Shown: positions 39,985-52,044 of the stretch, piece by piece | Layout of the letters: every line of letters starts with the position of its first letter | How positions within the stretch are numbered: position 1 is the first letter of the stretch | Source: Polymyxa betae | Lineage: Eukaryota > Endomyxa > Phytomyxea > Plasmodiophorida > Plasmodiophoridae | Length of the DNA stretch: 64,000 nt | Assembly: GCA_003693705.1 (NCBI GenBank) | Contig: RBZT01000364.1 | Span: 1 to 64,000, forward strand | Direction of reading: 5' to 3' | The notes under the pieces: generated by a model | What the model saw: the letters and a program-made list of their open reading frames with translations, nothing else | Database searches by the model: none | Told to the model about the DNA's origin: nothing | Program-made: the position numbers and the translations under genes

Positions 39985-42457
39985 TTATACTGCCTCAGCT
40001 GTCCGTTCCAGTATCACTTTCACATCAGACTCGGAATGCTCCAAAGCGAGAGCATAGATATCTGAATAATTACTGGCATAGTGAACACAGATCTCGCCTT
40101 TCACATAGTTAGGCAGCTCTTCAAACTCGGCCTTGTTTTCTGCTGGAAGGACAATATCAGTACAACCAGACCGTCGAGCTGCCATGACTTTCTCTCGAAC
40201 GCCTCCGATTCGTAATACTTTCCCGGTTAAAGTCACTTCACCAGTCATGGCTAAATTGTTGGTGACTGGGCGGTTCAAAGCCAAAGACAATAAAGATGTG
40301 ACCATTGCACAACCGGCGCTTGGTCCGTCTTTCGGGGTCCCACCGCATGGTACATGCATGTGAATGGCACATGTGTCCAGCACCGAATTTTCAGGGTCGA
40401 TTTTGGCTAAAAATGCCTTTGCGTATGACAATGCAATATTTGAAGATTCGGTCATGACTTCACCCAAGTGTCCAGTAGTCTTTAGCGACGCCGAACCTTT
40501 GCTTGCGATGCTTTCGATATATAGTGTTTGCCCACCATGAGACGTATATGCCAATCCCATAACAACTCCAGGAGGTGTTCTGTCATGATAACGATCGCTC
40601 ATGTAAACAGGTAAGCCTACGTAATCGCAAAGATTCTCAGGAGTTATCACGATTTTCTCTTTGAACTCTGCAGCGACCTGCAATGTCACTTTTCGGAAAA
40701 TCTTATCGAGGTGCTGGCGAAGATTACGAACACCCGCCTCCCTGCAGTATCCTCGAATTAAAACACCAAGCGCTTCCTCAGTGATTTCTGCCTTTTCGTC
40801 CGTGAGGCCGCAATCGGTGAGTGCCCGAGGCACCAAATACTTTTGAGCAATGGCAATCTTTTCTTCCGTTACATAACCAGAAAGCGAAATGACCTCCATT
40901 CGGTCCAACAACGGCCGAGGGATCGTTTCCAGAGTGTTGGCGGTCACTAGAAACAGAACTTTGCTGACATCAAAGGGAACGTCCAGATAATGGTCCAAAA
41001 ACGAATTGTTCTGCTCTGGATCTAACACCTATAAACATGTTAGCAAAAATAGCATTCCAAAAAGACAATAACTCTACCTCAAGCAAAGCTGATCCGGGGT
41101 CTCCGTTAACGCCCCTTCCAACTTTATCGATTTCATCGATAAGCAAAACAGGATTGCTAGTCTGCGTCACTTTCAAAGCCTGGATAAGCTTTCCAGGCAT
41201 GGCGCCGACATAAGTTCTTCGGTGCCCTTTGATCTCAGCAACATCGGTCATACCGCCAACAGAGAACCGGAAGAATTTCCGATCGAGGGCTCGGGCGATC
41301 GACTTTCCAATACTCGTCTTTCCAGTGCCTGGTGGACCAACCAGACACAGAATCTTGCCATTGACGGTACCTTTCAAGCTGCCGACAGCAATCAGCTCCA
41401 TGATGCGCTCTTTAACGTCGTCCAAACCAAAATGGTCGTCGTTCAGGACTTGCCGAGCTTTATCCAGATTGAAATTCTCAGGTGTAGAGACACCCCAGGG
41501 TAAGATAGTAAGCCAATCCAGATAATTTCTCGTGACAGCGAATTCAGACGATGAAGGCTCTAGCCCGCTCAACTTAGCACATTCCTCGTTGATCGTGCTC
41601 TGGACGGGTTCAGGGATTTGTCGAGTGCCGCATCGAGCTTGGAATTTTGATAGCAGGACGTCTTTCTCGTCTGTCTCCATGCCGAGCTCCTTCTTGATCG
41701 ATTTCAATTGCTCCATCAGCACGAAACGTCGGTGGGTTTTGTTGCCGCCCGGGTCCATTTGGCGATGCAATTGCGATTGTACCTCTCCATAAGCGATCTC
41801 CTTCCTTAGCAATTGCAAAGTTAATTTCATTCGCTCGGGAATCGAAGTGCATTCGAGCACTGCTTGTGCAGCGGCATTGTCTACATTGGTAATCAGACCA
41901 GCAACACAGTCGGCCAGATCGCCGGGATTGGAGACGTCGACTTGCTCGACAATGGTGGAAAATTGCTCCTTAAAGACCGGGCGAAGTTTCAGAATCTCTT
42001 TGCAGGCCAAGACGATTTCGTTAGTCAACGCGGTTAAATCTTCAGTGTATGCTTCGTCGGCAATCGTTTCCACAGCAACCTGAAATGGGTCGGTGGCAAC
42101 AGCTTCAGTTGCATAAATTCTATTCAAGCCGATAACGACGACTTGCGATTGCCCTTGCTTATGAGGAAACACGCGAAGCACCTGGGCTAACAGCCCGGTC
42201 TGATGAATATGCTCGATTTTGTTAAAGGAGCAATCGTTCGAGACGTCTTTCGACATAAACAGGCCTACATTCATGGGCAGGCCGTCGCGAAGTACTTGCA
42301 AGGTCGAAGCGAACTTTTCGTTCGGTACTACAATCGGGGCAACAATCCCTGGGAAGATCGGCCTGCGATACAGCGGCAGTGCCAGCAGCGACGGCGGCGT
42401 CACGAGTCCGCCAAATCGCCGCCTTTGGATCAGCCTCGAGACAGTCATTGCAACCAC
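39985..42457 (-). CDS. LONP1: Lon protease, mitochondrial type
   Basis: ATP-dependent serine protease of the mitochondrial matrix. Exons 41078-42457 and 39985-41028 are joined by a 49-nt phase-0 intron and give 807 residues. The arginine-rich start (SRLIQRRRFGG) suits a short targeting peptide. The Lon N domain begins LPLYRRPIFPGIVAPI. The AAA+ module has Walker A GPPGTGKTSIGKS, Walker B VLLIDEIDK and LEVLDPEQN.SFLDHYLDVPFD, closest to mitochondrial Lon. The protease domain has catalytic Ser in KDGPSAG and Lys in GGVREKV. It is shorter than human LONP1 (959 residues), mainly at the N terminus, and has no C-terminal SKL, which argues against a peroxisomal Lon. Confidence 0.95.
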
Positions 42458-42849
42458 GATTGTTTATGACGATAACAGCATGAGGACCCACAGACTGTCA
42501 GGACAATGCCTGTCCAGCAACAGTCACATCCGTCATGATTGGGCACGAGGCGCAGCCAGCATCACTGACCTGAATACGGGCGCGGCCTTCATCGCCACTC
42601 TGAGACAGCACCCTTCTGCCTTCTATTCGGTTCTGGAATCGACGCGTGATATCGAACAATATCTCGTTCTATAAGCGCTTCCAATTTACAATCACAGCTG
42701 AATTACCAGCTAAAATTATAAAGTACTTACCCAGAGATCGAGTTTGCATTGAAGGAAGATTCATAAAGCTGTCTTAAAATTAGCAAATTCCGATTTATTG
42801 AACGGAGATCTGGTTTTTGTATAGTATAAATGAGAGGGCATAAACACAT
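42458..42849. other. intergenic, Lon to eIF5A
   Basis: About 390 bp with no supported gene. It holds the Lon promoter (Lon reads leftward) and the eIF5A 3-prime UTR. Confidence 0.4.
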
Positions 42850-43386
42850 TTACTGAGAAACGGCCTTGAACGAAACGATCATGCGGATCCAAACAGCAGT
42901 GTTGGGATCGACACCTTCAGGGGCCTGCAAGACTGTGACGAGAACGTCCTTGTCACCAGCGGCGAAAGCCTCCTGAATGCCATTGGACATTTCTTCGTCT
43001 TCCGGCAATTTAACGTCCTCGATGGGGTTACCATCTTCATCCATGATGTGGACGAAGCCATCGGCAACATCGATGACCTGGAATTCAGTCTTTGTGACAA
43101 TGGGGACCGAGACGTTGTGGGAAGTAGGAGTCATATCTTCATACTTCTTGTTGGTCAGCACATCAACACCAACGATGTTCATCTTGGCGTGTCCGTGCTT
43201 GCCGGTCTTCGAGGTCGACATCGACATAATCTACATACGTCGGTTAAAAACGATATCGAAGGGAGTCCGGGCCGTACTGACTTTGCATGGGTGGCCCTTG
43301 ATTTGGATGTATCCTCCCTTCTTCAAGCCGCCCGCCTTCAGCGGCGTCATCTTGGCCGCATTCTCGCCCGCTTCGACGTCGCCCAT
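42850..43386 (-). CDS. EIF5A: translation factor eIF5A
   Basis: Promotes translation of difficult peptide bonds and termination. Exons 43282-43386 and 42850-43230 (51-nt phase-0 intron) give 161 residues. The N domain reads [20 protein letters not shown]. The hypusine loop is [12 protein letters not shown], with the modified Lys in TGKHG, followed by [19 protein letters not shown]. The C domain keeps [13 protein letters not shown] and [11 protein letters not shown]-rich codons mark it as highly expressed, like RPS16 at 52045. Deoxyhypusine synthase and hydroxylase must be encoded elsewhere. Confidence 0.96.
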
Positions 43387-44211
43387 GATTTATAAAGACG
43401 ACGATCGGGTTTGAATCGGGAACTACAAGTCCGTTACGCAGTCCGAGTTGTTATGGGGCCCAGTACGAAGGTATTGCGACGCCCCTATTATCGGCAAGTC
43501 TCGACGCTTCCGGGAAAGGAGTGGCGACTGTCGTTCGTCGAGTTTTCCGACAGACACCCGAGGCAGGCGCCGATGTAAGCACCTTTGAAGGATCCGCTAC
43601 CTCCGACTTGGCGCGATTAGAACAAATCTCTTTAATCCACTTTCAATCTGTTATCCGAAATTGGTGAATTGTTCGGACGTTTTCGTTGTGCTTTTTGCCT
43701 CAATGTTTTAACGAACAACAGCAACTCAAAGCCTATGTCATAAAAAAGGTTTTAAATCAGACGTATATGCAGTCGCCATGTCGACTCTTGCATTTTGCGT
43801 CCTCACATTGCTTTTTATCTATTACGCCTCGAATACAATCAGATTTAGTGGGCAATCAAGTATAGCTAGTACGTCATACTGTTAGAAAAACGAGTCCAAA
43901 AAGGACCGAGTAATCTTTAGCAGACTTGCAATAAAACGAAATCGTGACGCTTTGCAGGAATGATAAATAAAGTGTAAATATGCAGGAATAACATACTTCA
44001 TCTTGAATCTGTCAGAATTTGCTGTCGACCGTTATTTTACGGAAAATGTCGATCAGAAGCTGAGTCTAAACATATACTTATTTTGCTAAAGTATATTAGG
44101 GATTGACGTCGATTGAAATATTATGTTAGTATGGAAACATGATTAGAGAAAAAAAATGCTATATACATAGGCGCTTCGTAGAGATGGATGATTTGGAAAG
44201 CCATCTGAAGG
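43387..44211. other. intergenic, upstream of eIF5A
   Basis: An 825-bp gap, the likely eIF5A promoter. It contains one 35-codon frame at 43778-43885 (+) with a single hydrophobic helix (STLAFCVLTLLFIYYAS). Such a micro-protein is possible but unsupported. Nothing else is seen. Confidence 0.3.
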
Positions 44212-44729
44212 CTACCTCGACATCTTCAACGCATTCTTGTTGGGCTTCGAAGACCTCCTTCGTACAGCATCACTGGGTCGCCTTCTTTTACTTGGCAATA
44301 CACACTCCTGCGGGCTTATGCTACGACTTCGCCGTTTCTTTGGCTTATCGCCGAGAACGTTGAGCATCTCTTCTGCTTCATCGCTAACATTGTCAATCTA
44401 CAACATAGCAGCCACCATGAAATATCCTGGACCACCATCGCAAGCATAACTCGAACCTGGTCTAGTGTTTGATATAAACGCTCTACGATCAAACGAGGCT
44501 CTTGCTCGATCTGCATGATATGTTCTTTTAAGCGAAGCGCAAGCAGTGCTTCTTCGTACCGGAGATGGCCAGTGATCATAACCTGCTCGACCTCATCATG
44601 ATCAACATGCTTCAATGGCAGAACGGCCATCATATCGCAGATCTGTGCAGGAGTTAGGGAATATTGAGACGCACGGGCCTGGAACAACGCCACGGCCTGC
44701 GACAGACCAGAATCGTCAGAATCTGACAT
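44212..44729 (-). CDS. small nuclear-type protein with basic tail
   Basis: Exons 44457-44729 and 44212-44397 (59-nt intron, phase 0) give 152 residues. The acidic start (MSDSDDSGLSQ) is followed by a helical region (VEQVMITGHLRYEEALLALRLKEHIMQIEQEPRLIVERLYQTLDQ). The tail holds basic clusters (KPKKRRSRS; KRRRP; VRRRSSKP) that would serve as nuclear localisation signals. No family recognised. Confidence 0.6.
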
Positions 44730-44817
44730 CGAGGACAGGAATGAATCCTAAATGGGATAGAATCGTCACAGAATGGTCAATGACAGAATTGATGGAAGGA
44801 TGGCAACCTCCAATTAG

Positions 44818-45296
44818 ATGAGTCGGGTGCGTGGGCCGCGCCCCAACCAACACAAGTGGGCTCGTCGACAATTCAGCCGGGACTTTGGCACGTGGCAGCG
44901 TATGGCCGCCGATTGGCTTAAAGATACTGTCCTAAGAAATCCGCTTCACAATTTATCGCGGTCGCTTTGATCATATGGGGTCGATCGGTCGTCTACCTTC
45001 GATTGTCAAGTGTGGTTTCTGATCGGTACGGTTTCAGGGTTGCCTTACAGTCTCTTGCTTTTACCGTACGTCGAACATTACGTTCAAGTTGTAGCGAGAT
45101 CCTGTTTACTCTGCATCACTGGTTGATGGTCACGAGTAGCTTTTGTCTCTACGCTTTCTTTGCAGTTGGTCAGTCTCACGTTAGATTTTATTATATTACT
45201 TGCGTTGAGCTGAACGCATCCACACAAAAGTGTCCCGTTCAATCTTCATTCATAATTACTATAACCAAACTGCCCAAAGAGAGTTTCTTTCTGTGA
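44818..45296 (+). CDS. small basic protein, second exon uncertain
   Basis: Exon 1 (44818-44960) encodes a basic, tryptophan-containing start (MSRVRGPRPNQHKWARRQF; TWQRMAADWL). A 50-nt GT-AG intron (44961-45010) leads in phase to a frame running to 45296. A different frame of the same exon looks more like a membrane protein (WFLIGTVSGLPYSLLLLPYVEHYV, stop 45126) but does not join in phase. It resembles small mitochondrial or ER proteins only in composition. Confidence 0.35.
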
Positions 45297-46002
45297 TTGA
45301 TCCTGAGCGGGAATTAATCACGTGAAGTTCATCATCTTGAGTGCTGATACCGCCCTGTAAAATGGATGTAAATAGTAACATAAAGGGACGGCAATCCATT
45401 CATACCAGTAGCAGAGATTTCAAATCCCGAAGTTGTTGTTGCTTCGAACGATTTACAACCATCCATGTTCACCTTTTTGTCTACGATTAAGTACCAAGAA
45501 AGAACCTTCAAAAACAATTACCAGTATGTCCCCCATGAGTTCCGAACAGTCTAATTGTAACTTGTCAACGAAATCCACACAAGATATTGGGTAGTAGGAG
45601 CTCCTATAGTGACCATGTGTGTCCTATAAGCCAGGTGCTTAGGAGATAGCACAGCCTGTTGATACTTGATGAAAATCAACGAACTACATCCTTTAAATGA
45701 TGTGGCGTTACGCTTAATATGTTTCTCTCTTCATTGTTGAATTTGCTGGTTGAGATCCTTTGGGCGATACGTATTCGGTCAAATCAGCCATCGGATCATT
45801 TCATGCGGTCGGGCGCTTCTCACAACTGCCAAATTAACCCAACCTTTGGAACAGCAAACCTTTGACCAGGGCTGACTCTCGAAAACTTTTGACCGGGCAT
45901 CTCTCTGATCTCTTTTGGCCGACGCCGATTTGAAACTATCCTTGTGGTTATCATGGCCAGGAAATTCATAATATCCAGGACAACAAGCCTTAGAGACACC
46001 AT
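45296..46002 (-). pseudogene. decayed cathepsin Z copy
   Basis: A broken duplicate of the cathepsin Z gene at 46766-48194. It keeps a recognisable start (MVSLRLVV, from ATG 46002), a degraded propeptide, the RPHEM motif at about 45795, and the last exons (GTHGGHTG-like, then the QDDELHV region, to about 45300). The part encoding the active-site Cys, the CNGG region and the catalytic His is missing, and stops and frameshifts interrupt the rest. Flanking DNA at 46090-46190 also resembles that upstream of the intact gene (48250-48390), showing a tandem segmental duplication. Confidence 0.8.
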
Positions 46003-46187
46003 CGTTTGAGTTGATACCAGAATAAGCCAGATTCATTGACCCAATGTGGTCGCGGATAACAGCCAATGTAAAACGTTATGACTTGAAGGAAGCCTGCCTC
46101 TTAACGCCAGCCATGCCCAGAGTGGCCCAATTGACCGGTCTATGATAAACTGAGAGGCTCCTTCAATACTTTGGAAACATTTCGGCC

Positions 46188-46544
46188 TCAGGCTATAGAG
46201 GGGTTCGATCGTTTCCAGGGGATCCCATTCCTCAACGTTGCAACTAGACTGCTACTCTGCAACAGCAGGCGGCGATCAAGCGATGTTTCATCTTGTTTGC
46301 ATAACTGGAGTAGCCCTGATTGCTGATGATCATGGTGAGCAGCACGCTCCATCATGCATATTGCCAAAACCCTGGATTTGGCTTCTGTAGAACCTTTTGT
46401 GAAACGAGTCTGCTCAATTTGGTTAGGGTTACTTGGATTGTAGGGATCGACCGTGTTTGTACCTTCAACTGGTGAGTCGTCTGTTAGGTAAAGTGCAAAC
46501 ACAATCTCTTGCTGTAAGCTGAGCGTACATCGGCTCATTCTCAT
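46188..46544 (-). CDS. 118-residue open frame between cathepsin copies, doubtful
   Basis: Open from ATG 46544 to a stop at 46188, Gln/Leu/Ser-rich, with no recognised motif. It overlaps a telo-box-like GGTTAGGGTT at 46421. It may be chance sequence in the spacer. Confidence 0.2.
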   Translation of the reverse strand: MRMSRCTLSLQQEIVFALYLTDDSPVEGTNTVDPYNPSNPNQIEQTRFTKGSTEAKSRVLAICMMERAAHHDHQQSGLLQLCKQDETSLDRRLLLQSSSLVATLRNGIPWKRSNPSIA

Positions 46545-46765
46545 TACTTGTGATGAGCCCGAGTTGTGTGTATCCCAGTTGGTGCCTATACGCTTGTATT
46601 GCCAACAATACGTAGATACTTATATCAAAGCGATTGTTGGTCGGCATGATTATCAACTCCTAACGCCCATCGCTTACCGTAAATTGGAAAAACGTTCAAT
46701 ACATGAAAGTATCCGGTTTAATTATACTATAATCAAACGACTCAGGCAGCCTTTAATTCTTTCTG

Positions 46766-48194
46766 TTATTGGTCCTGAGCGGGAATAACGACATGGAGTT
46801 CGTCATCTTTCTGGAGAGTTGGAGTCGCCCTGTAAACGGATGCAATTAGTAACACAAAAGAGCGACAGTCCTCACATACCAGTTACATCCAGACTCGATA
46901 ACAGCGTTATTTTTACCTCGAACGATTCGGAACCATCCGTGTTCTCCCCTAAACCAACGATTAATAAACGTTCAGAAGTATAGCAAAGTAGTACCAGTAT
47001 GTTCCCCATGAGTTCCTACCAATCTAGCAGATTTGTCAAAATAAACTCAAAATGGATCCGCTACTGCAACCTACCCAATACTTCGTGTCGGTCTTGTGAT
47101 CGTAACCCCATCCGGCAATTGATATAATGTGATTAGCTTCTTGGAACTGATCTATAGTAAGAAGATAAATTGGCAGAACAACTCTTAAATCAAGAACACA
47201 GACCAGGAGCGTTGACGATGCCTCCGGTGTAGTCTTCTAAAGCATTAGCGTCAATCTGGCAAGCAATCGGACCACGGGCGTAGATTTCTGCCATCTGACA
47301 ATTGTTAGATGCAGGAAATAGTCGGTTTAGTAACTACCATCTCCTGCTCTCCGTGCGCTTCGCCATACTCTTCAACAAACCATTTTGGATAATCCTTGAC
47401 AGGGAAGCAGATACCGGAATCTGGGCTGCAATTTCGGCATTCTATGGTTGGTCAGCGCAAATGGAAACACTTCAAATAAAGCTCGATTACGATCCATGGG
47501 ATTACACTCGTCGTCTCGGGCTTTATATTGTTGGCACGTATCTTCAGGAATACCATTATCGTGAACCCATTCCTGAATCATTTAAGCACATAGCAAAGTG
47601 AGCACAGGAGGTATTTACGTAAGCACCACCGCCATCACCTCCGTTGCATGAACCGGCAACATCAGTACCACAGTTCAAAAGAACTTGGATAGACAGATTG
47701 ACTGCAGCAAATCAGCATCCAGATGTCACATTCTGAGACAATAGCCTCGTCATTACTCTCAGGGAAAGTAGCGTTACGCTTAATCTTGATTCTGTCAGCA
47801 AGCGCAGACAATGTTCCATGAGCCCAGCATGAGCCCTAAAAATGATCGCAAAACAACAGCTTTACATGATCGTGTGGACCTACACAGTATTGAGGAATAT
47901 GCTGGTTGAGATCCTTTGTACAATAATTCACACCCGAAACATTACGCCAATCAAAATGCTCGGGCAAATCATCCATCGATAACATCTCATGCGGTCGGGT
48001 GTTTTTTACAACTGCCAACAATTAAAAATTAGTGCCGACCAGAAAGCAAACGAGACCAGGAACTAACCTTCAAAAGTTCTGCGACCGGGCATCGTCCTGA
48101 TCTCGCTGCGTCGAGGACGATTGGATGAAAATCCTGTTGTTACCGTGGCCAAGATAGCTACATTAACCAGGACAACAAGCCATAGAGACGTCAT
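46766..48194 (-). CDS. CTSZ: cathepsin Z (cathepsin X) cysteine protease
   Basis: Papain-family lysosomal carboxypeptidase. A signal peptide ([21 protein letters not shown]) and a very short propeptide lead to [25 protein letters not shown] and LNQHIPQYC, where cathepsin Z differs from other cathepsins. [16 protein letters not shown] holds the catalytic Cys; [20 protein letters not shown] and [21 protein letters not shown] follow. The catalytic His is in [13 protein letters not shown] and the Asn in [11 protein letters not shown]. It ends [15 protein letters not shown] at 46766. Around nine short GT-AG introns must be removed; all key residues survive, so this copy looks functional. Its neighbour at 45296 is a dead duplicate. 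Confidence 0.9.
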
Positions 48195-48401
48195 CTTTGC
48201 CAATGCAACTAAGAATGGACCAGGTCAAAAAGAGCCGACTCGGTTCCGGCTAGCACCCAAAGTGAAACGTTATGTCGCCAAGGGGTTGCTCCTCGACGTT
48301 AGCCAACGCCGCCCTGAATTGCCCTTTCATGGACTGATTCTGTTACATTGGTGACGATCCTTCAAGACATTCGGCCTAAACGTTTACAAGATTCGACTCA
48401 T

Positions 48402-48868
48402 GGCAATCAGGATATTCTATATCTGTGTTTTTTTCCTACAAAAGTGCAACTGTAGACTGCGATAAACGACCTTTCCATGCTGTTCACCTGGTTGCAGCAG
48501 CCATCAAGAGAACTGATCATGGTAAGCGTGATCAGGAGTGTCGTCCAATTGCTGAATAGGCTTCTGCTTGGAGCTATTGTGGGTTCCAAGATAAAAGTTT
48601 TCAAGCGAACGTAAAGCTCCTCAATCTCACATCAAGAAGTAGCTGCTCATTTTAGAATGTGATGGTAAATTCGATGTTGAAATTTGCAAAAGTTAAAAAA
48701 ATGAAACAATCAATGCATGTGTATCGCCAGACTAAGTGAAGTAACAGTATCGATTTGATTCAGTTTCTTAATCGTTTTCCGGAATCTCATTCGTTTGCTG
48801 TCGTAGATGCCAGAGATGTTTTAAGAGCTTCCTTGACAGCTCATTCTGATGAGTTGCTTAATCTATAA
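48402..48868 (+). CDS. small putative secreted protein, exon structure unsure
   Basis: ATG 48402 opens a hydrophobic leader (MAIRIFYICVFFLQKC) that can splice through a 47-nt GT-AG intron to SAIKRTDHGKRDQ. A convincing terminal exon (DLIQFLNRFPESHSFAVVDARDVLRAS) stops at 48866-48868. The exons between about 48580 and 48750 were not resolved, and the two ends may not belong together. Confidence 0.3.
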
Positions 48869-49091
48869 AAAAGTTTGGTAATTGTAGTTTATAGACTAAA
48901 AACCAATCCGAAGTGAGAAATTGGCTTTACTACAAAGCCACCAGATGATCTTATCATCCTTCACTCTATTATCTGTATCGCCCAGCCATGCTATTTACGT
49001 CTAAGCTCGCTGGAGGCTGGCAGGTACCTGCTACGGAGATGTAGTCGGTGGCCCAGCCACCCCATCTGGGATTGAGGGGCCACCCCGAGCT

Positions 49092-51311
49092 ATGGATGTC
49101 CCATGGCAGTCCTCATGTAATCTGTCTCCAGACGATGATCTCATCGAGTATTCGGTGAAGCGCTGGGCCCCATTCATATGTCGGGAGCAGCGTCGCATCG
49201 TCTCGATCTCGACCGATGACATCCTCCATGAGTACGCCCGGCGCCTGACCAAGCCGGTGTCGGAAATCATCGACAGGTATCGCAAGATTCATAACAGCCG
49301 TCGTCGTCATCGCCCTAAACGTGGTCTTTCGATGATATGGAATGTCAATACGAACCGCCCTCGTGTTGTCTTTTATTGGACCAATGGACGCTCCCATTTC
49401 TGGTGCTGCGATCCGCTACAGCTCTGCCCAGCTCGATTCTTAGGCGATTATAGAAAGCCTTCAAAAGAAACCTTCGAGGACATGGTCAACTATTCGCTCA
49501 ACGTATTAAGCTACTTCGACCCGAGCCCCGTCATCGAAGGCGCTCGCCATCGGCCGGCACCAGAATATCTCGTGGCTCTCTACGACGATGAAGATTCCAG
49601 CGCCAGCGAAGAAACCTTCCGACCTTCATTGCCGACATCGTCACGAACGCCTTCGCCTGCACCGTCGACTATGGACGATCCGATCATCCCATATCGCCCT
49701 GACGAGACAGACGAATCATCGTCTGATATTGATTTATTAGATTCAGACGAGGATAAAAATGACATTCCTGAGCGACCACAACCTTTAGATCTTCAACAAA
49801 GCGAGAACGTCCTCCCAGATGCCGCCACTGCTTCTACGCAAACGCCAGTGAGAACACGAAATTTCGACGACATCGTCTTCGACAATTCCGATATTGATAA
49901 CGTAATCGCCACGATTCAGGGTGTGAAGCCCATGACCGGCAACGATCTTCTTCAAACGGTGCAAACCATTCGCCATCGATCGATCTTCTCTCCGGCCGCT
50001 TCGTTTTACTCGCCATTGATTCCAGGCAACATCACGTTCCCTGCCAATGTTCGCCCTGTCCCTATCATGTTCGACATCCCGCGTCCTATACAGCCCACTA
50101 GATTCCATGCCGAAACGCAGACCGACAACGAGCTCAGCCAATCCTCGATCGAGGTGGCCCCGACTCAAGACCAGCCGTTGGTTTCTTCTGATACCACAAC
50201 GGATGCGATCCAGTTACCGGATGAAGAGGCTCCAGCTCAGTCGGAAGCTCCGGTCTGTGCTGATAATACCATCAATGTGGTGCACTCGCCGGTAGTTACA
50301 GGTCCCGATGAAAGCCAGCCTCTGATCTCTTCTGGTGACGCCGTGGCTGCTCTACGATCGTCCGATGAGATGGCCCGTGTCCAAGATGAGCCGTTGACGT
50401 GCTCTGACTGCCAGATGGAGACGGAACCAACGGCTTTGCCGTCGCAATTGAAGGGCGAGCATTTGATGACGCAGTCGGATGAACCGGATTCGCAATCGTC
50501 GCCGTCATCGTTCTGGCGTCAGCATTTCCCGTACATTCTGCATTTCTGCACCAAGTCGGCCGATGTGTTCGAATTTGGCAGCAAATTCGAGTCCTATATT
50601 CGTTTCGATTACGAGGATATCAGCGGATCCCCTCGTCAGGTCGTTGCGATTGCCATGAGTACACTAGCGCCTTCCATTCTTGTTAAATGGATATGCAATC
50701 AATCATTGATTGAAGGTGATGCATGTTTAACCTCGCTCTCTCGCACCTTGCTAATGGTTTGAACAGCGCCGTTTGCTTCCACATGCAAGCAGCAGTACGC
50801 CTTGGTACCGTTCGCTGAAAACCAGGGAATCTGTCTATGCTTGAATGAATCTGCCTGGCAGGAGTTCGGACACGCTGCGCTTCTCGAGGCCATTCGTAGG
50901 AAGCCGGAATTAACGGGTCCTGATGAGACGCTGGCTGAAGCCTGGAGCTCTGTCTGTAAACGCTATCTCGAAAATATGCAAAAGAGCTATTCGATTGAAC
51001 GATTTCATGACGACATCATAGACGCGTTGACCCACGAGGAAACCCGATCTGATAATGCAAACTTGGTTCCAATTCCGACACAGACAAGGGCTTCTGGTGA
51101 TTCCGAGAAAATCGAAATGCTGCCGCTATCAGATCTGTTTAATGTCCCTACGCAGCCGAAATCGACAGAAATAGAAGCTCCTGCTGCTGATTTTCAATCG
51201 CAAGCTCTAGGCCACGAGATCAGAGAAGAATCACAACCGATTGTTGGTGATGGCATTTCGCAGACTCTCAACTATCTTCTGGATAACGTGGCCTCACAGT
51301 TAGCAGCATAA
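49092..51311 (+). CDS. large acidic protein with degenerate repeats, unknown family
   Basis: Exons 49092-50724 and 50767-51311 (42-nt intron) stay in frame and give 725 residues. An N-terminal basic, Trp/Cys-containing segment of about 150 residues (SMIWNVNTNRPRVVFYW; HFWCCDPLQLCPARF) is followed by a long disordered Ser/Asp/Glu/Pro region. Within it a motif like QPL[V/I]SS or EPLTCS recurs about every 35-40 residues. A second folded-looking segment spans the intron (FWRQHFPYILHFCTKS; ICLCLNESAWQEFGHAALLEAIRRKPE). The body is GC-rich and nearly intron-free, unlike its neighbours. I recognise no domain. Confidence 0.65.
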
Positions 51312-51572
51312 CGTTTTTTATTAATATCCATAATTAATTCACTGTTTCACTTTCAACTTCTCGCCAAAAGCAGAGCCTGCTTTCTGAATTCTCTTTGCAA
51401 ATATGAAATGTTGTGTTTCAATTTTGAATGACTAACTTTCTGAGTTTGCCCTTGACTTAGAAAATTTTCATTGTCCAATATTAGCGTCCAAGAGCTCGTC
51501 ACCTAAAAGCAACAGTGACTCAACTGAGGAATCCATTTCTATAATTTCTTCAAGTTATTCAGTATATGTTCT

Positions 51573-51794
51573 ATGCTATGTGCCGCTCTGTTGGCTACGA
51601 TCGTGATGGTTTCTGGTATTGCTCAAGCTGATACCACAAACGGATCCCAGATGCCGACAGTCTATCTGATCATGGTCTATGGCGTCGTGGTGATTTTGCT
51701 ATTCGCTGTTGTTTATTGCTTCATAAGAAGGCTATTTTCATGTTGCCACAGCGTTCACGAATACTTCAACGGCGGGTACGACTACAACGTCTGA
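51573..51794 (+). CDS. small signal-peptide, single-TM protein
   Basis: 73 residues, one exon: a signal peptide (MLCAALLATIVMVSGIAQA), about 12 luminal residues, a transmembrane helix (IMVYGVVVILLFAVVYCFI), a short basic/cysteine step (RRLFSCC) and a Tyr-rich tail (YFNGGYDYNV). Same architecture as 14658-14909, without clear sequence identity. Function unknown. Confidence 0.6.
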   Translation: MLCAALLATIVMVSGIAQADTTNGSQMPTVYLIMVYGVVVILLFAVVYCFIRRLFSCCHSVHEYFNGGYDYNV

Positions 51795-52044
51795 ATATCA
51801 ATAAGCTCATCTATATAAAACAAGCTCATGAATTTCAAAAGTGCTGCTTCTGACAGACTAACACGTAAAATCTGTCTAAACTTTTTAGCATGTTCGAAAT
51901 GGTCTCTTGCGATGTTCATCCAAATGGAAAAAGCTTTGCAAAAATCGAGGAAAGAATGCCGATATTAGGGGACAGGACATATAGATGACGGTCATCGCGG
52001 ACTCCGTCGCGGGGTCGCTTGATAGAAAATTTGCCAGATTCACG

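Noticed and set aside
41222-42674. several plus-strand frames of 80-150 codons
   Set aside because: Antisense shadows of the Lon coding sequence and its start region.
49113-50168. minus-strand frames up to 127 codons
   Set aside because: Shadows of the GC-rich 725-residue protein on the plus strand.
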